DNA of 64,000 nt from Motilibacter peucedani (GCF_003634695.1 NZ_RBWV01000016.1:152259-216258); one strand, 5' to 3'; counted from the first letter of the stretch, positions 28,292-43,679 are shown. The notes: generated from the sequence alone by a model not told the origin. Numbers and translations: made by a program.

Positions 28292-29266
28292 ATGTCGACC
28301 GCTGCACCGCACGCTCCTGGCCGTCTCGACCGCGACGCCGTCACCTACGTCGCCGGCCACCGCGGGCTGGTGGGCGGGGCGGTGTGGCGCCACTTCGAGG
28401 CCGAGGGCTTCACCCGCCTGGTCGGTCGCAGCTCGCGCGAGCTCGACCTGCGCGACCGCGACGCGGTGTTCGCGTTCTTCCGCGAGGTCCGTCCCGAGGT
28501 CGTCGTGGTGGCTGCGGCGAAGGTCGGCGGCATCCTCGCCAACGACACCTACCCCGCCGACTTCCTCAGCGAGAACCTGCAGATCCAGGTCAACCTGATG
28601 GACGCGGCCCGCGAGCAGCGCACCCCGCGCCTGCTGTTCCTCGGCTCGAGCTGCATCTACCCGAAGTTCGCCGAGCAGCCGATCCGCGAGGACTCCCTGC
28701 TGACCGGGGCCCTCGAGCCCACCAACGACGCCTACGCGATCGCGAAGATCGCCGGCATCATGCAGGTCCAGTCGATCCGCCGGCAGGACGACCTGCACTA
28801 CATCTCGGCGATGCCGACCAACCTCTACGGCCCGGGCGACAACTTCGACCCGAAGGGCTCGCACGTGCTGCCGGCGCTGATCCGCCGCTTCCACGAGGCC
28901 GCGGAGGCCGGCGTGCCGAGCGTCACCTGCTGGGGCAGCGGCACCCCGCGCCGCGAGTTCCTGCACGTCGACGACCTCGCGCGGGCGTGCCTGTTCCTGC
29001 TCGAGAACTACGACTCGCCCGAGACCATCAACGTGGGCACCGGCGAGGACCTCACGATCCGCGAGCTGGCCGAGACCGTGGCCGACGTCGTCGGCTACAC
29101 CGGCACCATCGAGTGGGACACCAGCAAGCCCGACGGCACGCCCCGCAAGCTGCTCGACGTCTCGCGCCTGGAGCAGCTGGGCTGGAAGCCGTCGGTGCGC
29201 CTGCCCGACGGGCTGCGCTCGACCTACGAGTGGTACCTCGCCCACCTCGAGACGCTGCGCGGCTGA
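28292..29266 (+). CDS. fcl: GDP-L-fucose synthase (epimerase/reductase)
   Basis: Converts GDP-4-keto-6-deoxymannose to GDP-L-fucose using NADPH, for surface glycans. The 324-residue SDR protein has the nucleotide-binding GHRGLVGGAVW motif, the GSSCIYPK segment with catalytic Ser and Cys, the YAIAKIAG motif (Tyr-x-x-x-Lys), and the TNLYGPGDNFD stretch typical of this enzyme. GDP-mannose 4,6-dehydratase (gmd), its usual partner, is not in the window. The ATG at 28292 follows a TAGACT box by 7 nt. The gene sits between pth and ppc, away from other sugar genes. Confidence 0.93.
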   Translation: MSTAAPHAPGRLDRDAVTYVAGHRGLVGGAVWRHFEAEGFTRLVGRSSRELDLRDRDAVFAFFREVRPEVVVVAAAKVGGILANDTYPADFLSENLQIQVNLMDAAREQRTPRLLFLGSSCIYPKFAEQPIREDSLLTGALEPTNDAYAIAKIAGIMQVQSIRRQDDLHYISAMPTNLYGPGDNFDPKGSHVLPALIRRFHEAAEAGVPSVTCWGSGTPRREFLHVDDLARACLFLLENYDSPETINVGTGEDLTIRELAETVADVVGYTGTIEWDTSKPDGTPRKLLDVSRLEQLGWKPSVRLPDGLRSTYEWYLAHLETLRG

Positions 29267-29279
29267 GCCGCCCGCCGGC

Positions 29280-32009
<2,730 letters not shown>

Positions 32010-32016
32010 GGCGAGC

Positions 32017-32022
32017 AGACTA
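32017..32022 (-). promoter_or_regulatory. -10 hexamer TAGTCT, likely leaderless promoter of ppc
   Basis: On the minus strand TAGTCT ends 7 nt before the GTG start at 32009. It lies in the 36-bp gap after the secreted propeller gene. Confidence 0.5.
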
Positions 32023-32045
32023 CTGGAGCCCTCCCGGGCGGCCCG

Positions 32046-33530
32046 CTACAGCCGTACGGTCACGGAGGTGGTGACGCGCGCCCCGCGCGGACCGGCGGTC
32101 AGGGCCACCACCCAGCGGCCGTGCTTGGCCGGGCGGTGCTTCACCGTGCGGTTCCAGGTGAGGACCCGGGTGCCCCGCGCCAGCGTGCGCGAGACCACCA
32201 CGGTGGCCGGCGCCGCCTTGGCGCCGCGCGCCGGCACCGGGCGGACGGTCATCGTGACCGTCGCCTTCCGGTCGAGGCGGAACGCGACGCGTACGCTGCG
32301 CGCCGCCACGACCGAGCGGCAGCCGGTGCGCCGGGTGCTGACCGCGCACACCACCACCTTGGGCTTTCCCGGCTTGGCGACCGGAGGGGCAGGCGGAGCC
32401 GGCGGAGCAGGGGGCGCGGGCGGGGCCGGGGGTGCAGGCGGAGCAGGCGCGGGCGCGTCGGCGGTGGTCGGCAGCACGACCCGACCGACCTGGTTGGAGC
32501 CCGGGTCGGTGAACCACAGGGCGCCGTCGGGACCCGCCGCGAGGTCGCCGAGCGTGCGGGGCCCGAGGTCGTAGGACGCCCCCACCGCCTCGCCGTCGAC
32601 CCGGTTGAGGAAGGTGTGCTTGGTCGAGCGGTCGACGGTGGTGAACCACAGGTGCCCGTCGGAGGCGAGCGTGATGTCGCTCGGGCCCGCGTTGGAGGCC
32701 AGCGGGACGGTGTGGGGCGCGCCGGCGGCGTCGAGGTAGCCCAGGGCGCTGTCGTAGGGCGACACCGAGCCCCAGGCACCGCCGTTCCACCAGGCGGTCC
32801 ACCAGAGCCGGCCGGTCGAGTCGAACGCCATCGAGCGGATGTCGCTGCGCGCGGGGTCGACCGCCACCGAGGAGCCCGCGCCGTCGGGCCCGATGCGGTG
32901 CAGCGTCTGGTTGGGTCCCCCGAGCTGGCTGGCGCAGCCGAACCACAGGGCGCCGCCCGCGTCGGCGATGCTCGGCGACGGACCCTCGCAGGTCACCGGG
33001 AGCGAGCTCCAGGTGCCTCGCACGCCGGTGGAGAAGCGCAGCACCTCGTCGCCGTAGCGGGTGGTGGCGTAGAGGGAGGACCCCGTCGGCGTGAGCGACT
33101 CGAGCGGTGCTACCGGGTCGCCGAGCGGCGAGTCCTTGTAGAGCTCGGGCGCGCCGGCGCCCGCGGCGCTCACGGGCACGCGGAACACCCGGGTGTCGAC
33201 CTCGTCGGCGAACCAGACGGCGTCGGGCCCTGCGGCGATGAGGTCGGGGCCGGTGTCGTCCACGCTGCTGTCGGACGGGACGGGGACCTCGCTGAGCGTG
33301 CCCGCGGCGGTGATGCGGCCGAGCTTGTGGGAGGCCAGCTCGGTGAACCACACCGCGCCGTCGGGCCCGGTCACCAGGTGGCTCGGCTTGGCCCCGCCGG
33401 TCGGCAGGTCGACCACCGTGAGGGCGGGCGCGGTGTCCGCCGATGCCGCGGTGGGCGCCAGCAGCCCCGCACCGGCGAGGGCGGCAGCGGTCAGCGCGAC
33501 GGGGACGGCTCGGGTCACGGACGCACGCAT
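32046..33530 (-). CDS. Secreted Vgb-like beta-propeller protein
   Basis: A 494-residue exported protein with a signal peptide (residues 1 to about 30, ending in ASADTAP). The central region carries repeats of the form GPDGAVWFTE, DSTGRLWWTA, ASDGHLWFTT and GPDGALWFTD, the blades of a virginiamycin-B-lyase/SMP-30-like propeller. A Pro-Ala-Pro linker of about 25 residues follows, then a beta-rich C-terminal domain with basic residues and two Cys. ATG at 33530 is 7 nt after the box TAGGAT. Virginiamycin B lyase activity is unlikely for an exported protein; binding of a glycan or peptide outside the cell is more likely, but this is inference. Confidence 0.8.
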   Translation of the reverse strand: MRASVTRAVPVALTAAALAGAGLLAPTAASADTAPALTVVDLPTGGAKPSHLVTGPDGAVWFTELASHKLGRITAAGTLSEVPVPSDSSVDDTGPDLIAAGPDAVWFADEVDTRVFRVPVSAAGAGAPELYKDSPLGDPVAPLESLTPTGSSLYATTRYGDEVLRFSTGVRGTWSSLPVTCEGPSPSIADAGGALWFGCASQLGGPNQTLHRIGPDGAGSSVAVDPARSDIRSMAFDSTGRLWWTAWWNGGAWGSVSPYDSALGYLDAAGAPHTVPLASNAGPSDITLASDGHLWFTTVDRSTKHTFLNRVDGEAVGASYDLGPRTLGDLAAGPDGALWFTDPGSNQVGRVVLPTTADAPAPAPPAPPAPPAPPAPPAPPAPPVAKPGKPKVVVCAVSTRRTGCRSVVAARSVRVAFRLDRKATVTMTVRPVPARGAKAAPATVVVSRTLARGTRVLTWNRTVKHRPAKHGRWVVALTAGPRGARVTTSVTVRL

Positions 33531-33537
33531 GGGCGCG

Positions 33538-33543
33538 ATCCTA
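33538..33543 (-). promoter_or_regulatory. -10 hexamer TAGGAT, likely leaderless promoter of the propeller gene
   Basis: On the minus strand TAGGAT ends 7 nt before the ATG at 33530. No Shine-Dalgarno is visible in the short gap. Confidence 0.5.
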
Positions 33544-33589
33544 GGCAGACGCCGCGAGCTCTGGCCAGGCCCGCAGGCCCGCCGGACCG

Positions 33590-33595
33590 TAGGCT
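33590..33595 (+). promoter_or_regulatory. Candidate -10 box TAGGCT of mfd
   Basis: TAGGCT fits TANNNT and lies about 65 nt before the mfd ATG. The leader would hold the GAGGAG site at about 33644-33650. Confidence 0.35.
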
Positions 33596-33660
33596 GAGAG
33601 GCACACCCCCGCTCCGGCCTCGGACGGGGGCTGTCCGTCGTGCGCGAGGAGCGAGTCCCC

Positions 33661-37200
<3,540 letters not shown>

Positions 37201-37209
37201 CAGACGCGA

Positions 37210-37244
37210 CAGACGCCCCGGACCCAGCAGGTCCGGGGCGTCTG
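37210..37244. terminator. Bidirectional hairpin terminator between mfd and the second LAHTG gene
   Basis: A perfect 15-bp stem, starting CAGACGCCCC and ending GGGGCGTCTG, surrounds a CAGCA loop. It lies between two convergent genes, 10 nt after mfd and 19 nt after the other stop, so it can serve both strands. There is no U tract. Confidence 0.8.
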
Positions 37245-37262
37245 CGCGTCGAGCGGGAGGTG

Positions 37263-38327
37263 CTAGCTGGTGCGGCGGCGGCGGGCGACCGTCTGCAGCA
37301 GCGCCCCGACGCCGAGGAGCAGGGCTCCCGCGCCGGCGGTCAGCGGGACCTGCGAGGCGCCGGTGTGGGCGAGCTCGCCGGTGCCGGAGCCGGACTGCGC
37401 GGCCTGGCCGGTGGTGGGCGCGGCGCCCTCGGCAGCGGTGATCGTGGTCGGCGAGGCGCCGCTGCTGGGCGTGTCAGCGGCGGTCGAGGACTCGGGCGAG
37501 GCGATCACGGTCGGCTGCGCCGACGAGCTCGACGCCGGCTTCTCGGACGGTGTCTCCGACGGCGTCTGGACCGGCGACGGCGTCGTGCCGCCCTCGCTCG
37601 CCGTCACCGAGCTCGGCGAGACGGACGGCGTGGTGGTGGCGGGGACCGACGGGGTCACCGTGGGGGTCTGCGTCGGCGTCTGGGTCGGAGTGGTGCCGGG
37701 CGTCGGCGTCACGGTGTCGCCGGGGGTGATCGGCGTCGGCGTGACGGTCGGCGTCTCGGTCGGCGTCACCGTGGGCGTCACCGTCGGCGTCGCGGTGTCC
37801 TCGGGCGTCGTCGGCGTCGGGGTGGGCGTCTCGGCCGGCGTCGTCGGCGTGGGGGTGGGCGTCGGCGTGTCCGCAGGCGTCGTCGGAGTCGGCGTCGGCG
37901 TGGCGGTGTCGCACCCGAGCCGCTCGCCCGAGCGCAGCAGCGTCCCGTGCGACGTGAAGTAGTTGTAGGTGAGCGTCGCGGGCGCGCTCGTGCCGTAGAT
38001 CAGGTCGATCTGGCCGCAGGACGGCACCGTGACCGCCAGCCGGCCGACGCCGCTGCGCAGCTCGACCCGGGTCTGGTGCTTCGCGTCGGGCGCGTAGCGG
38101 TAGGACACCAGCGACGCCTTGGTGCCGGCGCACGCGTCGGGCGCCAGCGACACCGTGGCGGTGCCGGCGGCTGCGCTGAAGGACTCGACGGTGATCGCGG
38201 CCTTGCCGCTGACGCACGTGGCTGCGGCAGCACTGACGGCGGAGTCCGAGTGCACGGCGGCGAGGGCCACCGACGGGACGCTGACCAGCGGCACGGAGAG
38301 CGCTGCTGCAAGGAGTGGACGTCGCAT
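37263..38327 (-). CDS. LAHTG-anchored surface protein with Thr-Pro-rich stalk (second copy)
   Basis: A 354-residue exported protein with the same design as the one at 25676. A signal peptide (residues 1 to about 24) is followed by a globular domain of about 120 residues with four Cys, then a long stalk of TPTPTP, TPTVTP and TPSETPSE units, a Ser-Ala-rich stretch, and a sorting signal: LAHTG near residue 319, a hydrophobic helix and RRRR. ATG at 38327 has GAAGGAA upstream. The globular domain is not recognised. It would be linked to peptidoglycan by a sortase E coded elsewhere. Confidence 0.85.
   Translation of the reverse strand: MRRPLLAAALSVPLVSVPSVALAAVHSDSAVSAAAATCVSGKAAITVESFSAAAGTATVSLAPDACAGTKASLVSYRYAPDAKHQTRVELRSGVGRLAVTVPSCGQIDLIYGTSAPATLTYNYFTSHGTLLRSGERLGCDTATPTPTPTTPADTPTPTPTPTTPAETPTPTPTTPEDTATPTVTPTVTPTETPTVTPTPITPGDTVTPTPGTTPTQTPTQTPTVTPSVPATTTPSVSPSSVTASEGGTTPSPVQTPSETPSEKPASSSSAQPTVIASPESSTAADTPSSGASPTTITAAEGAAPTTGQAAQSGSGTGELAHTGASQVPLTAGAGALLLGVGALLQTVARRRRTS
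37650..37910 (-). repeat. Short in-frame coding repeats of the second Thr-Pro-rich stalk
   Basis: Units near GGCGTCGGCGTC and GGCGTCACCGTC encode TPTP and TVTP. They share base composition and unit type with the repeats at 25985-26290. Confidence 0.75.
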
Positions 38328-38408
38328 GGGATTCCTTCGTCGGTGACGGTCTCGTACGGTACACGCAGGCCGCGCGCGTATCCGGCGTTTTGCCCTTTTC
38401 GCCCTCGT

Positions 38409-39287
38409 CTACCTCGAGCTGCGGGCACGGGGAGTGTCGTACGCGTTCTTCCACGACTGGAGGGCCTCGAACCAGTCTCGAACGGGTGGAAGCGATGCGG
38501 ACCGCCACCGTCCGGAACCGAGCACACTGTAGCCGGGCCGTCGCGCTACGCGCTGTAACACGGCCGAGCTCGTCGGACGCACCCGCTCGGGGTCGTGGCC
38601 GAGCAGCTCGAAGGTGGCCCGAGCCAGGCCGTACCAGCTCGTCTGCCCGCTGCTCGTGGCGTGGTAGACGCCCGGCGGCGCCTGCTCAGCCAGCCCGACC
38701 GCGAGCAGCGCGTCGGCCAGGTCGCGGGTCCAGGTGGGTGCGCCGACCTGGTCGTCGACGACGTCGACGGTGGGCCGCTCCTCGGCGAGCCGTGCCATCG
38801 TCGTGACGAAGCTGCGCCCGTGGGTCGCGTAGAGCCAGGCGGTGCGCACGACGTAGCCGGCCTCCGGGTGCAGCTCGAGCACGGCGCGCTCGCCGACGAG
38901 CTTCGTGCGGCCGTAGGCGTTGACCGGCGAGGGGGGCGCGTCCTCCGCGTAGGGCTGCGTGGCCTCGCCCGAGAACACGTAGTCGGTCGAGGGCTGGAGC
39001 AGCCGGGCCCCGCGCCGCGCGCACTCGCGGGCGAGCACCTCCACCGCGTCGCCGTTGACCCGGCGGGCCGCCTCCTCGGCGGCCTCCGCCCCGTCGACGT
39101 CGGTCCAGGCGGCGCAGTTGACCACGACGTCGGCCTCGGCGACGGCCGCCCGCAGCGCCCCCTCGTCGAGCAGGTCGAGCTGCGCACGCGTGCGTGCGTC
39201 GACCGTCTGCCCCGGTGCCGCCTCGAGCGCGGTCACGACGTCGCGCCCGAGCATGCCCGCGGCGCCGGTGACCAGCCAGCGGCTCAC
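38409..39287 (-). CDS. rfbD: dTDP-4-dehydrorhamnose reductase
   Basis: Last step of dTDP-L-rhamnose synthesis: reduces the 4-keto group using NAD(P)H. The 292-residue protein has [10 protein letters not shown] as nucleotide-binding loop, the [12 protein letters not shown] segment, the STDYVFSG motif, and the YGRTKLVGE motif with catalytic Tyr and Lys. The C-terminal residues after position 265 (rich in Arg and Ser) are family-typical in length. GTG at 39287 overlaps the rfbB stop by 4 nt, so both are cotranslated. All four genes of the pathway lie together in 38409-41828. Confidence 0.95.
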   Translation of the reverse strand: MSRWLVTGAAGMLGRDVVTALEAAPGQTVDARTRAQLDLLDEGALRAAVAEADVVVNCAAWTDVDGAEAAEEAARRVNGDAVEVLARECARRGARLLQPSTDYVFSGEATQPYAEDAPPSPVNAYGRTKLVGERAVLELHPEAGYVVRTAWLYATHGRSFVTTMARLAEERPTVDVVDDQVGAPTWTRDLADALLAVGLAEQAPPGVYHATSSGQTSWYGLARATFELLGHDPERVRPTSSAVLQRVARRPGYSVLGSGRWRSASLPPVRDWFEALQSWKNAYDTPRARSSR

Positions 39288-40279
39288 CCGGCCGCCCCGA
39301 GGGCGGCGGCGGCCTTGAGCGGCTCCCACCAGGAGCGGTTGTCGCGGTACCACTCGACCGTCGCTGCGAGGCCCTCGTCGAAGGGCACCCGCGGCGCGTA
39401 GCCGAGCTCGGTCGACACCTTCGAGATGTCCACGGAGTAGCGCAGGTCGTGGCCGAGCCGGTCAGGCACCTGGACCACGCGCGACCAGTCGGCGCCGAGG
39501 GCGGCGAGCAGCCGCTCGGTCAGCTCGCGGTTGGTCAGCTCGGTGCCGCCGCCGATGTTGTAGACCTCGCCCCCGCGCCCGCGCTCGAGCACCAGGGCGA
39601 TGCCGCGGCAGTGGTCGTCGACGTGCAGCCAGTCGCGCACGTTGCGGCCCTCGCCGTAGAGCGGCACGCTGCGCCCGTCGAGCAGGTTGGTGACGAACAG
39701 CGGCACCACCTTCTCGGGGAACTGGTGGGGCCCGTAGTTGTTGGAGCAGCGCGTGACCGACACGTCGAGGCCGTGGGTGCGGGCGTAGGCGCGGGCCAGC
39801 AGGTCGCTCGACGCCTTGCTCGCGGAGTAGGGGGAGTTCGGCTCCAGCGGCGCGGTCTCGCTCCACGAGCCGGTCTCGATCGAGCCGTAGACCTCGTCGG
39901 TGGAGACGTGCACGAACTTGCCGAGCGAGTGGCGGCGCGCGGCGTCGAGCAGGGTCTGGGTGCCGAGCACGTTGGTGCGGACGAACTCCGCCGACGCCGC
40001 GATGGAGCGGTCGACGTGGGACTCGGCGGCGAAGTGCACCACGGCGTCGGCGTCGGCGACCAGCGCGTCGACCAGGTCGACGTCGCAGACGTCGCCGTGC
40101 ACGAAGCGCAGCCCCGGCGTCCGCTCGACGTCGGGCAGGTTGGTCAGCGTTCCTGCGTAGGTCAGCGCGTCGAGGACGACGAGCTCGGCACCGGCCAGCG
40201 CGGGGTAGCCGCCCGCCAGCGCGGTGCGCACGAAGTGGGAGCCGATGAAGCCCGCACCCCCGGTGACCAGCAGTCTCAT
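39284..40279 (-). CDS. rfbB: dTDP-glucose 4,6-dehydratase
   Basis: Second step of dTDP-L-rhamnose synthesis: converts dTDP-glucose to the 4-keto-6-deoxy sugar with bound NAD. The 331-residue protein has GGAGFIGSH near the start, the [10 protein letters not shown] segment, STDEVYG, the YSASKASSD motif (Tyr-x-x-x-Lys), and [15 protein letters not shown] at 40279 has a TAGCCT box 6 nt upstream on the minus strand and no Shine-Dalgarno, so it is probably leaderless. It diverges from rfbA; the 75-bp gap holds both promoters. Confidence 0.97.
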   Translation of the reverse strand: MRLLVTGGAGFIGSHFVRTALAGGYPALAGAELVVLDALTYAGTLTNLPDVERTPGLRFVHGDVCDVDLVDALVADADAVVHFAAESHVDRSIAASAEFVRTNVLGTQTLLDAARRHSLGKFVHVSTDEVYGSIETGSWSETAPLEPNSPYSASKASSDLLARAYARTHGLDVSVTRCSNNYGPHQFPEKVVPLFVTNLLDGRSVPLYGEGRNVRDWLHVDDHCRGIALVLERGRGGEVYNIGGGTELTNRELTERLLAALGADWSRVVQVPDRLGHDLRYSVDISKVSTELGYAPRVPFDEGLAATVEWYRDNRSWWEPLKAAAALGAAG

Positions 40280-40285
40280 GCGGCG

Positions 40286-40291
40286 AGGCTA
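40286..40291 (-). promoter_or_regulatory. -10 hexamer TAGCCT, likely leaderless promoter of rfbB-rfbD
   Basis: On the minus strand TAGCCT ends 6 nt before the rfbB ATG at 40279. The divergent rfbA box stands 50 bp away. Confidence 0.5.
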
Positions 40292-40340
40292 GTCGACCGG
40301 CCCGGGTGGCGACCGCGGTCGTCCACAGGCCGCCCGTCGC

Positions 40341-40346
40341 TACTGT
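40341..40346 (+). promoter_or_regulatory. -10 hexamer TACTGT, likely leaderless promoter of rfbA-rfbC
   Basis: TACTGT fits TANNNT and ends 8 nt before the rfbA ATG at 40355. No Shine-Dalgarno precedes that ATG. Confidence 0.45.
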
Positions 40347-40354
40347 GGCGCCCC

Positions 40355-41218
40355 ATGAAGGGCATCATCCTGGCGGGCGGGACGGGCACGCGCCTGCACC
40401 CGATCACCCGCGGGATCAGCAAGCAGCTCATGCCGGTCTACGACAAGCCGATGGTCTACTACCCGCTCTGGACGCTGGTCCAGGCAGGCATCCGCGAGGT
40501 CCTCGTCATCACCACGCCGCAGGACCGCGACTCCTTCGCGCGCCTGCTCGGCGACGGCAGCGAGCTCGGCATGTCGATCGACTACGCGGTGCAGCCGCGC
40601 CCCGAGGGCCTCGCCCAGGCCTTCCTGATCGGCGCCGGCTTCGTCGGCGGCGGCACCGTCGCCCTCGTGCTCGGCGACAACATCTTCTACGGCGCCGGGC
40701 TCGACGAGCAGCTCAAGGCCGTGCACGACGTGGACGGCGGGCGGATCTTCGCCTACCGCGTCGCCGACCCGACCGCGTACGGCGTGGTGGAGTTCGACGA
40801 CGACGGCCGCGTGCTCTCGATCGAGGAGAAGCCGGCGCAGCCGCGCTCGCCCTACGCCGTGCCCGGCATCTACTTCTACGACAACTCCGTGCTCGAGATC
40901 GCAGCCGGGCTGACCCCCAGCGCGCGCGGCGAGCTCGAGATCACCGCGGTCAACGCGGAGTACCTCCGCCAGGGCCGCCTGGCCGTCACCGTCCTGCCGC
41001 GCGGCACCGCCTGGCTCGACACCGGCACGTTCGACTCGATGGTGCAGGCGACCGAGTTCGTGCGGGCCGTCGAGCTGCGCCAGGGCCAGAAGATCGGCTG
41101 CATCGAGGAGGCGGCCTGGCGCGAGGGCTGGATCGACGACGACCAGCTGGCCGGCCTCGCCCAGGACCTGCGCGCGTCGGGCTACGGCGACTACCTGCTG
41201 AGCCTGCTCGGCCGGTGA
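40355..41218 (+). CDS. rfbA: Glucose-1-phosphate thymidylyltransferase
   Basis: First step of dTDP-L-rhamnose synthesis: joins dTTP and glucose-1-phosphate. The 287-residue protein begins with the classic [15 protein letters not shown] loop, followed by [16 protein letters not shown], the GDNIFYG motif that holds the catalytic metal Asp, and [16 protein letters not shown]. Length is normal for the short RmlA type. ATG at 40355 is 8 nt after a TACTGT box. rfbC follows by 7 nt in the same direction. Confidence 0.97.
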   Translation: MKGIILAGGTGTRLHPITRGISKQLMPVYDKPMVYYPLWTLVQAGIREVLVITTPQDRDSFARLLGDGSELGMSIDYAVQPRPEGLAQAFLIGAGFVGGGTVALVLGDNIFYGAGLDEQLKAVHDVDGGRIFAYRVADPTAYGVVEFDDDGRVLSIEEKPAQPRSPYAVPGIYFYDNSVLEIAAGLTPSARGELEITAVNAEYLRQGRLAVTVLPRGTAWLDTGTFDSMVQATEFVRAVELRQGQKIGCIEEAAWREGWIDDDQLAGLAQDLRASGYGDYLLSLLGR

Positions 41219-41225
41219 GGACCTG

Positions 41226-41828
41226 ATGGAGATCCGTCGGCTCTCGGTGCCCGACGCCTACGAGGTGACGCCCGTGCAGCACCGCGACGGGCGCGGCGCC
41301 TTCCTCGAGTGGTTCCGCGAGGACGTCTTCGAGGCGGAGGTCGGGCGCCCGTTCCGCCTGCGCCAGGCCAACGTCTCGGTCTCGCGGCTGGGCGCGCTGC
41401 GCGGCGTCCACTTCGCCGACGTCCCGCCGGGGCAGGCGAAGTACGTCACGTGCCTTTCGGGGTCGGTGCTCGACGTGGTGGTCGACCTGCGCGTCGGCTC
41501 ACCGACGTTCGGCCGCTGGGACGCCGTGGAGCTCGACGACGTGTCCCGGCGGGCGGTCTTCCTCTCCGAGGGCCTGGGGCACGGGTTCGTCGCCCGCACC
41601 GACGGCGCGGTCGTCAGCTACCTCTGCAGCGAGGGCTACGCGCCCGGCAGGGAGCACGGCGTCATGCCCTTCGACCCCGACCTCGGCGTCGACTGGGGGG
41701 CTCCGGCGGAGCGCCTGCTCCTGTCGCCGAAGGACGAGGCGGCCCCGACGCTGGCGCAGGCGCGCGCCGACGGGCTGCTGCCCGACTACCGCGCGTGCAG
41801 GGCGCTCTACGCCGCGTCTGCCTCTTAG
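41226..41828 (+). CDS. rfbC: dTDP-4-dehydrorhamnose 3,5-epimerase
   Basis: Third step of dTDP-L-rhamnose synthesis: inverts C3 and C5. The 200-residue cupin has the RQANVSVSRLGALRGVHF segment with the catalytic His, AKYVTCLSGSVLDVVVDLR, and the GLGHGFVA motif, all typical of RmlC. Start ATG at 41226 has GAGGACC upstream. It ends the plus-strand half of the rhamnose block. The sugar transferase gene after the next gap may use the resulting glycan. Confidence 0.95.
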   Translation: MEIRRLSVPDAYEVTPVQHRDGRGAFLEWFREDVFEAEVGRPFRLRQANVSVSRLGALRGVHFADVPPGQAKYVTCLSGSVLDVVVDLRVGSPTFGRWDAVELDDVSRRAVFLSEGLGHGFVARTDGAVVSYLCSEGYAPGREHGVMPFDPDLGVDWGAPAERLLLSPKDEAAPTLAQARADGLLPDYRACRALYAASAS

Positions 41829-42122
41829 GGCAGGGTGCCGGCACCCCCCGGCGAGGTGGTGGCAGCAGGGGTGACAAGGGCCTCGGCAGTGCGCTGGAAT
41901 ACGCCTGCTGCCGTGCGGAGAGCTCGTCGTTCGCCACATTCGTCCCATTCCGCCTCACAGACACCGTGCGGTAGTGTCGTCGTCACGCGGCTGACACGCA
42001 GCAGTGCTGTGCTGGGGCCCGCGGCGACGATGGAGTCCGTGCTCGGGGCGGTGCCGGCGTGCGAGGGGGCGCGCCGGAGGTTGCCCGTCCGACGTCGACC
42101 ACTCGTCCACCCTGGGGGGACC
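41829..42122 (+). promoter_or_regulatory. 294-nt gap with a candidate promoter for the second sugar transferase
   Basis: No gene is supported. A short GGGTG-CCGG-CACCC hairpin (41833-41846) right after rfbC is a weak terminator candidate. TAGTGT at 41972-41977 is the best -10 candidate and implies a leader of about 140 nt. A GGGGGG run at about 42114-42119 can act as ribosome binding site for the GTG at 42123. Confidence 0.35.
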
Positions 42123-43670
42123 GTGCCCACACAGCAGGAACTCGTCGCTGCGCGCGCCGACGACCGGCCCACGCTGGTCCACCGCCCGTCGGTGCCCGAC
42201 GACCGTCCGGTGCTCGTGCCGGAGCCCGCACGCCCCTGGGGCGACCACGTCCTGGGCGCGGGCACCCGCCTGCCGCGCGCCTGGCAGCGCCGCTACACCG
42301 CCGCCGTCGTCGCGTCCGACGCCGCCGCCGCCGTCGTCATCTCGCTGGTGCTGGTCGCCTACCTCCTGCACCGCGACTCGGGCTCCGGCGCGGTCGCCGT
42401 GGGCGGCCTGCTCGCCTTCCCGGCCGTCTGGATGGCCTCGCTGGCCGTCGGCCGCTGCTACGAGGAGCGCTTCCTGCTCTCGGGCGGCGAGGCGTTCAAG
42501 CGGCTGAGCGACACCGGCCTGCGCCTGCTCGCGGTGGCGGCGGTCGTCGCAGCCCTCTCCGAGGGCACGGCCGCGCGGCTGGTCGCGCTGGTCGCCGTCC
42601 CGCTCGCCCTGCTCGCCGGAGCGGTGGCCCGCGCGGTCGGCCGGGCCCGCCTCCACGCCCTGCGGGCCAAGGGCGCCGCCATGCACCGCGTCGTGGTCGT
42701 CGGCTCCGCCGCCGCCGTGGCCGAGATGGTGCGGCTGTGCCGCACCGACTCCACCAGCGGCTTCTCCTTCGTCGGTGCCCTGGTCGACGGCCCGGCCGTC
42801 GCGGGCGCCGAGCTCGAGGGCGTCCCGGTGCTCGGCGAGCCGAGCGCGGCCGGCTCGCTCGTCGCCTCCTCGGGCGCCGACACCCTGCTGGTCGCCTCCG
42901 GCGTCGACGCCGAGGCGCTGACCCGGCTGTGCTGGCTGGTCGAGGGCCTCGGGGCCGACGTGTTCGTCGCGCCGAACCTCAGCGGCGTCTCGGGCCCGCG
43001 CCTGAGCGTGCACCCCGTCGGCGGCGTGCCGCTGCTCCACGTCGACGAGCCGGAGCTCTCCGGCCCGCGCCGGCTGCTCAAGTCGCTGTTCGACCGCACG
43101 ATGGCCGCGGCCGGCCTGCTGGCGCTGCTGCCCGTGCTCGCGGCCGTGGCCCTCGCCGTCAAGCTCGACTCGCGCGGGCCGGTCGTCTTCAAGCAGGTGC
43201 GCGTCGGCAAGGCGGGCACGCCGTTCACCATGTGGAAGTTCCGCTCGATGGTGCCCGACGCCGAGCGCCGCCGCACCGAGATCGAGCACCTCAACGACCA
43301 CGGCGACGACCACGTCCTGTTCAAGATGAAGGACGACCCGCGCATCACCCGGGTGGGCAAGTTCCTGCGCCGCTACTCCCTCGACGAGCTGCCGCAGCTG
43401 GTCAACGTGCTGCGCGGCGAGATGTCGCTGGTGGGGCCCCGGCCGCCGCTGCCCTCCGAGGTCGAGCGCTACGCCGACTCGAGCACCCGCCGGCTGCTCG
43501 TCCGGCCCGGCCTGACCGGCCTCTGGCAGGTCAGCGGCCGCTCGGACCTCTCGTGGGAGGAGTCGCTGCGCCTCGACCTGCACTACGTCGAGAACTGGAG
43601 CCTCTTCTTCGACCTGCACATCCTGTGGAAGACCGGCTCGGCGGTGCTGGGGCGCAGCGGCGCCTACTAG
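42123..43670 (+). CDS. Polyprenyl glycosylphosphotransferase (initiating sugar transferase, second copy)
   Basis: A 515-residue relative of the gene at 24010-25527, with the same layout: TM segments in the first 170 residues, a soluble middle domain, a further TM segment near residue 325, and the C-terminal transferase domain. Key motifs are KMKDDPRITRVGKFLRRYS, GPRPPLP and GLWQVSGRSDLSWEE. It would load the first sugar phosphate on undecaprenyl phosphate. GTG at 42123 follows a GGGGGG run. Placed directly after the rhamnose genes, it may start a rhamnose-containing polymer; this is inference from position. Confidence 0.92.
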   Translation: MPTQQELVAARADDRPTLVHRPSVPDDRPVLVPEPARPWGDHVLGAGTRLPRAWQRRYTAAVVASDAAAAVVISLVLVAYLLHRDSGSGAVAVGGLLAFPAVWMASLAVGRCYEERFLLSGGEAFKRLSDTGLRLLAVAAVVAALSEGTAARLVALVAVPLALLAGAVARAVGRARLHALRAKGAAMHRVVVVGSAAAVAEMVRLCRTDSTSGFSFVGALVDGPAVAGAELEGVPVLGEPSAAGSLVASSGADTLLVASGVDAEALTRLCWLVEGLGADVFVAPNLSGVSGPRLSVHPVGGVPLLHVDEPELSGPRRLLKSLFDRTMAAAGLLALLPVLAAVALAVKLDSRGPVVFKQVRVGKAGTPFTMWKFRSMVPDAERRRTEIEHLNDHGDDHVLFKMKDDPRITRVGKFLRRYSLDELPQLVNVLRGEMSLVGPRPPLPSEVERYADSSTRRLLVRPGLTGLWQVSGRSDLSWEESLRLDLHYVENWSLFFDLHILWKTGSAVLGRSGAY

Positions 43671-43679
43671 CGCACGCGG

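Noticed and set aside
33640..33660. In-frame GTG at 33640 as start of mfd
   Set aside because: The GAGGAG site overlaps or follows this codon and is correctly spaced only for ATG 33661.
42004..42122. Upstream extension of the second sugar transferase to 41835
   Set aside because: The added residues have no TM or family pattern and the GGGGGG site favours GTG 42123.
37263..43670. Recent horizontal island between mfd and the SurA-like gene
   Set aside because: No integrase, transposase, direct repeats or tRNA junction, and composition and codon use match the flanks by eye.
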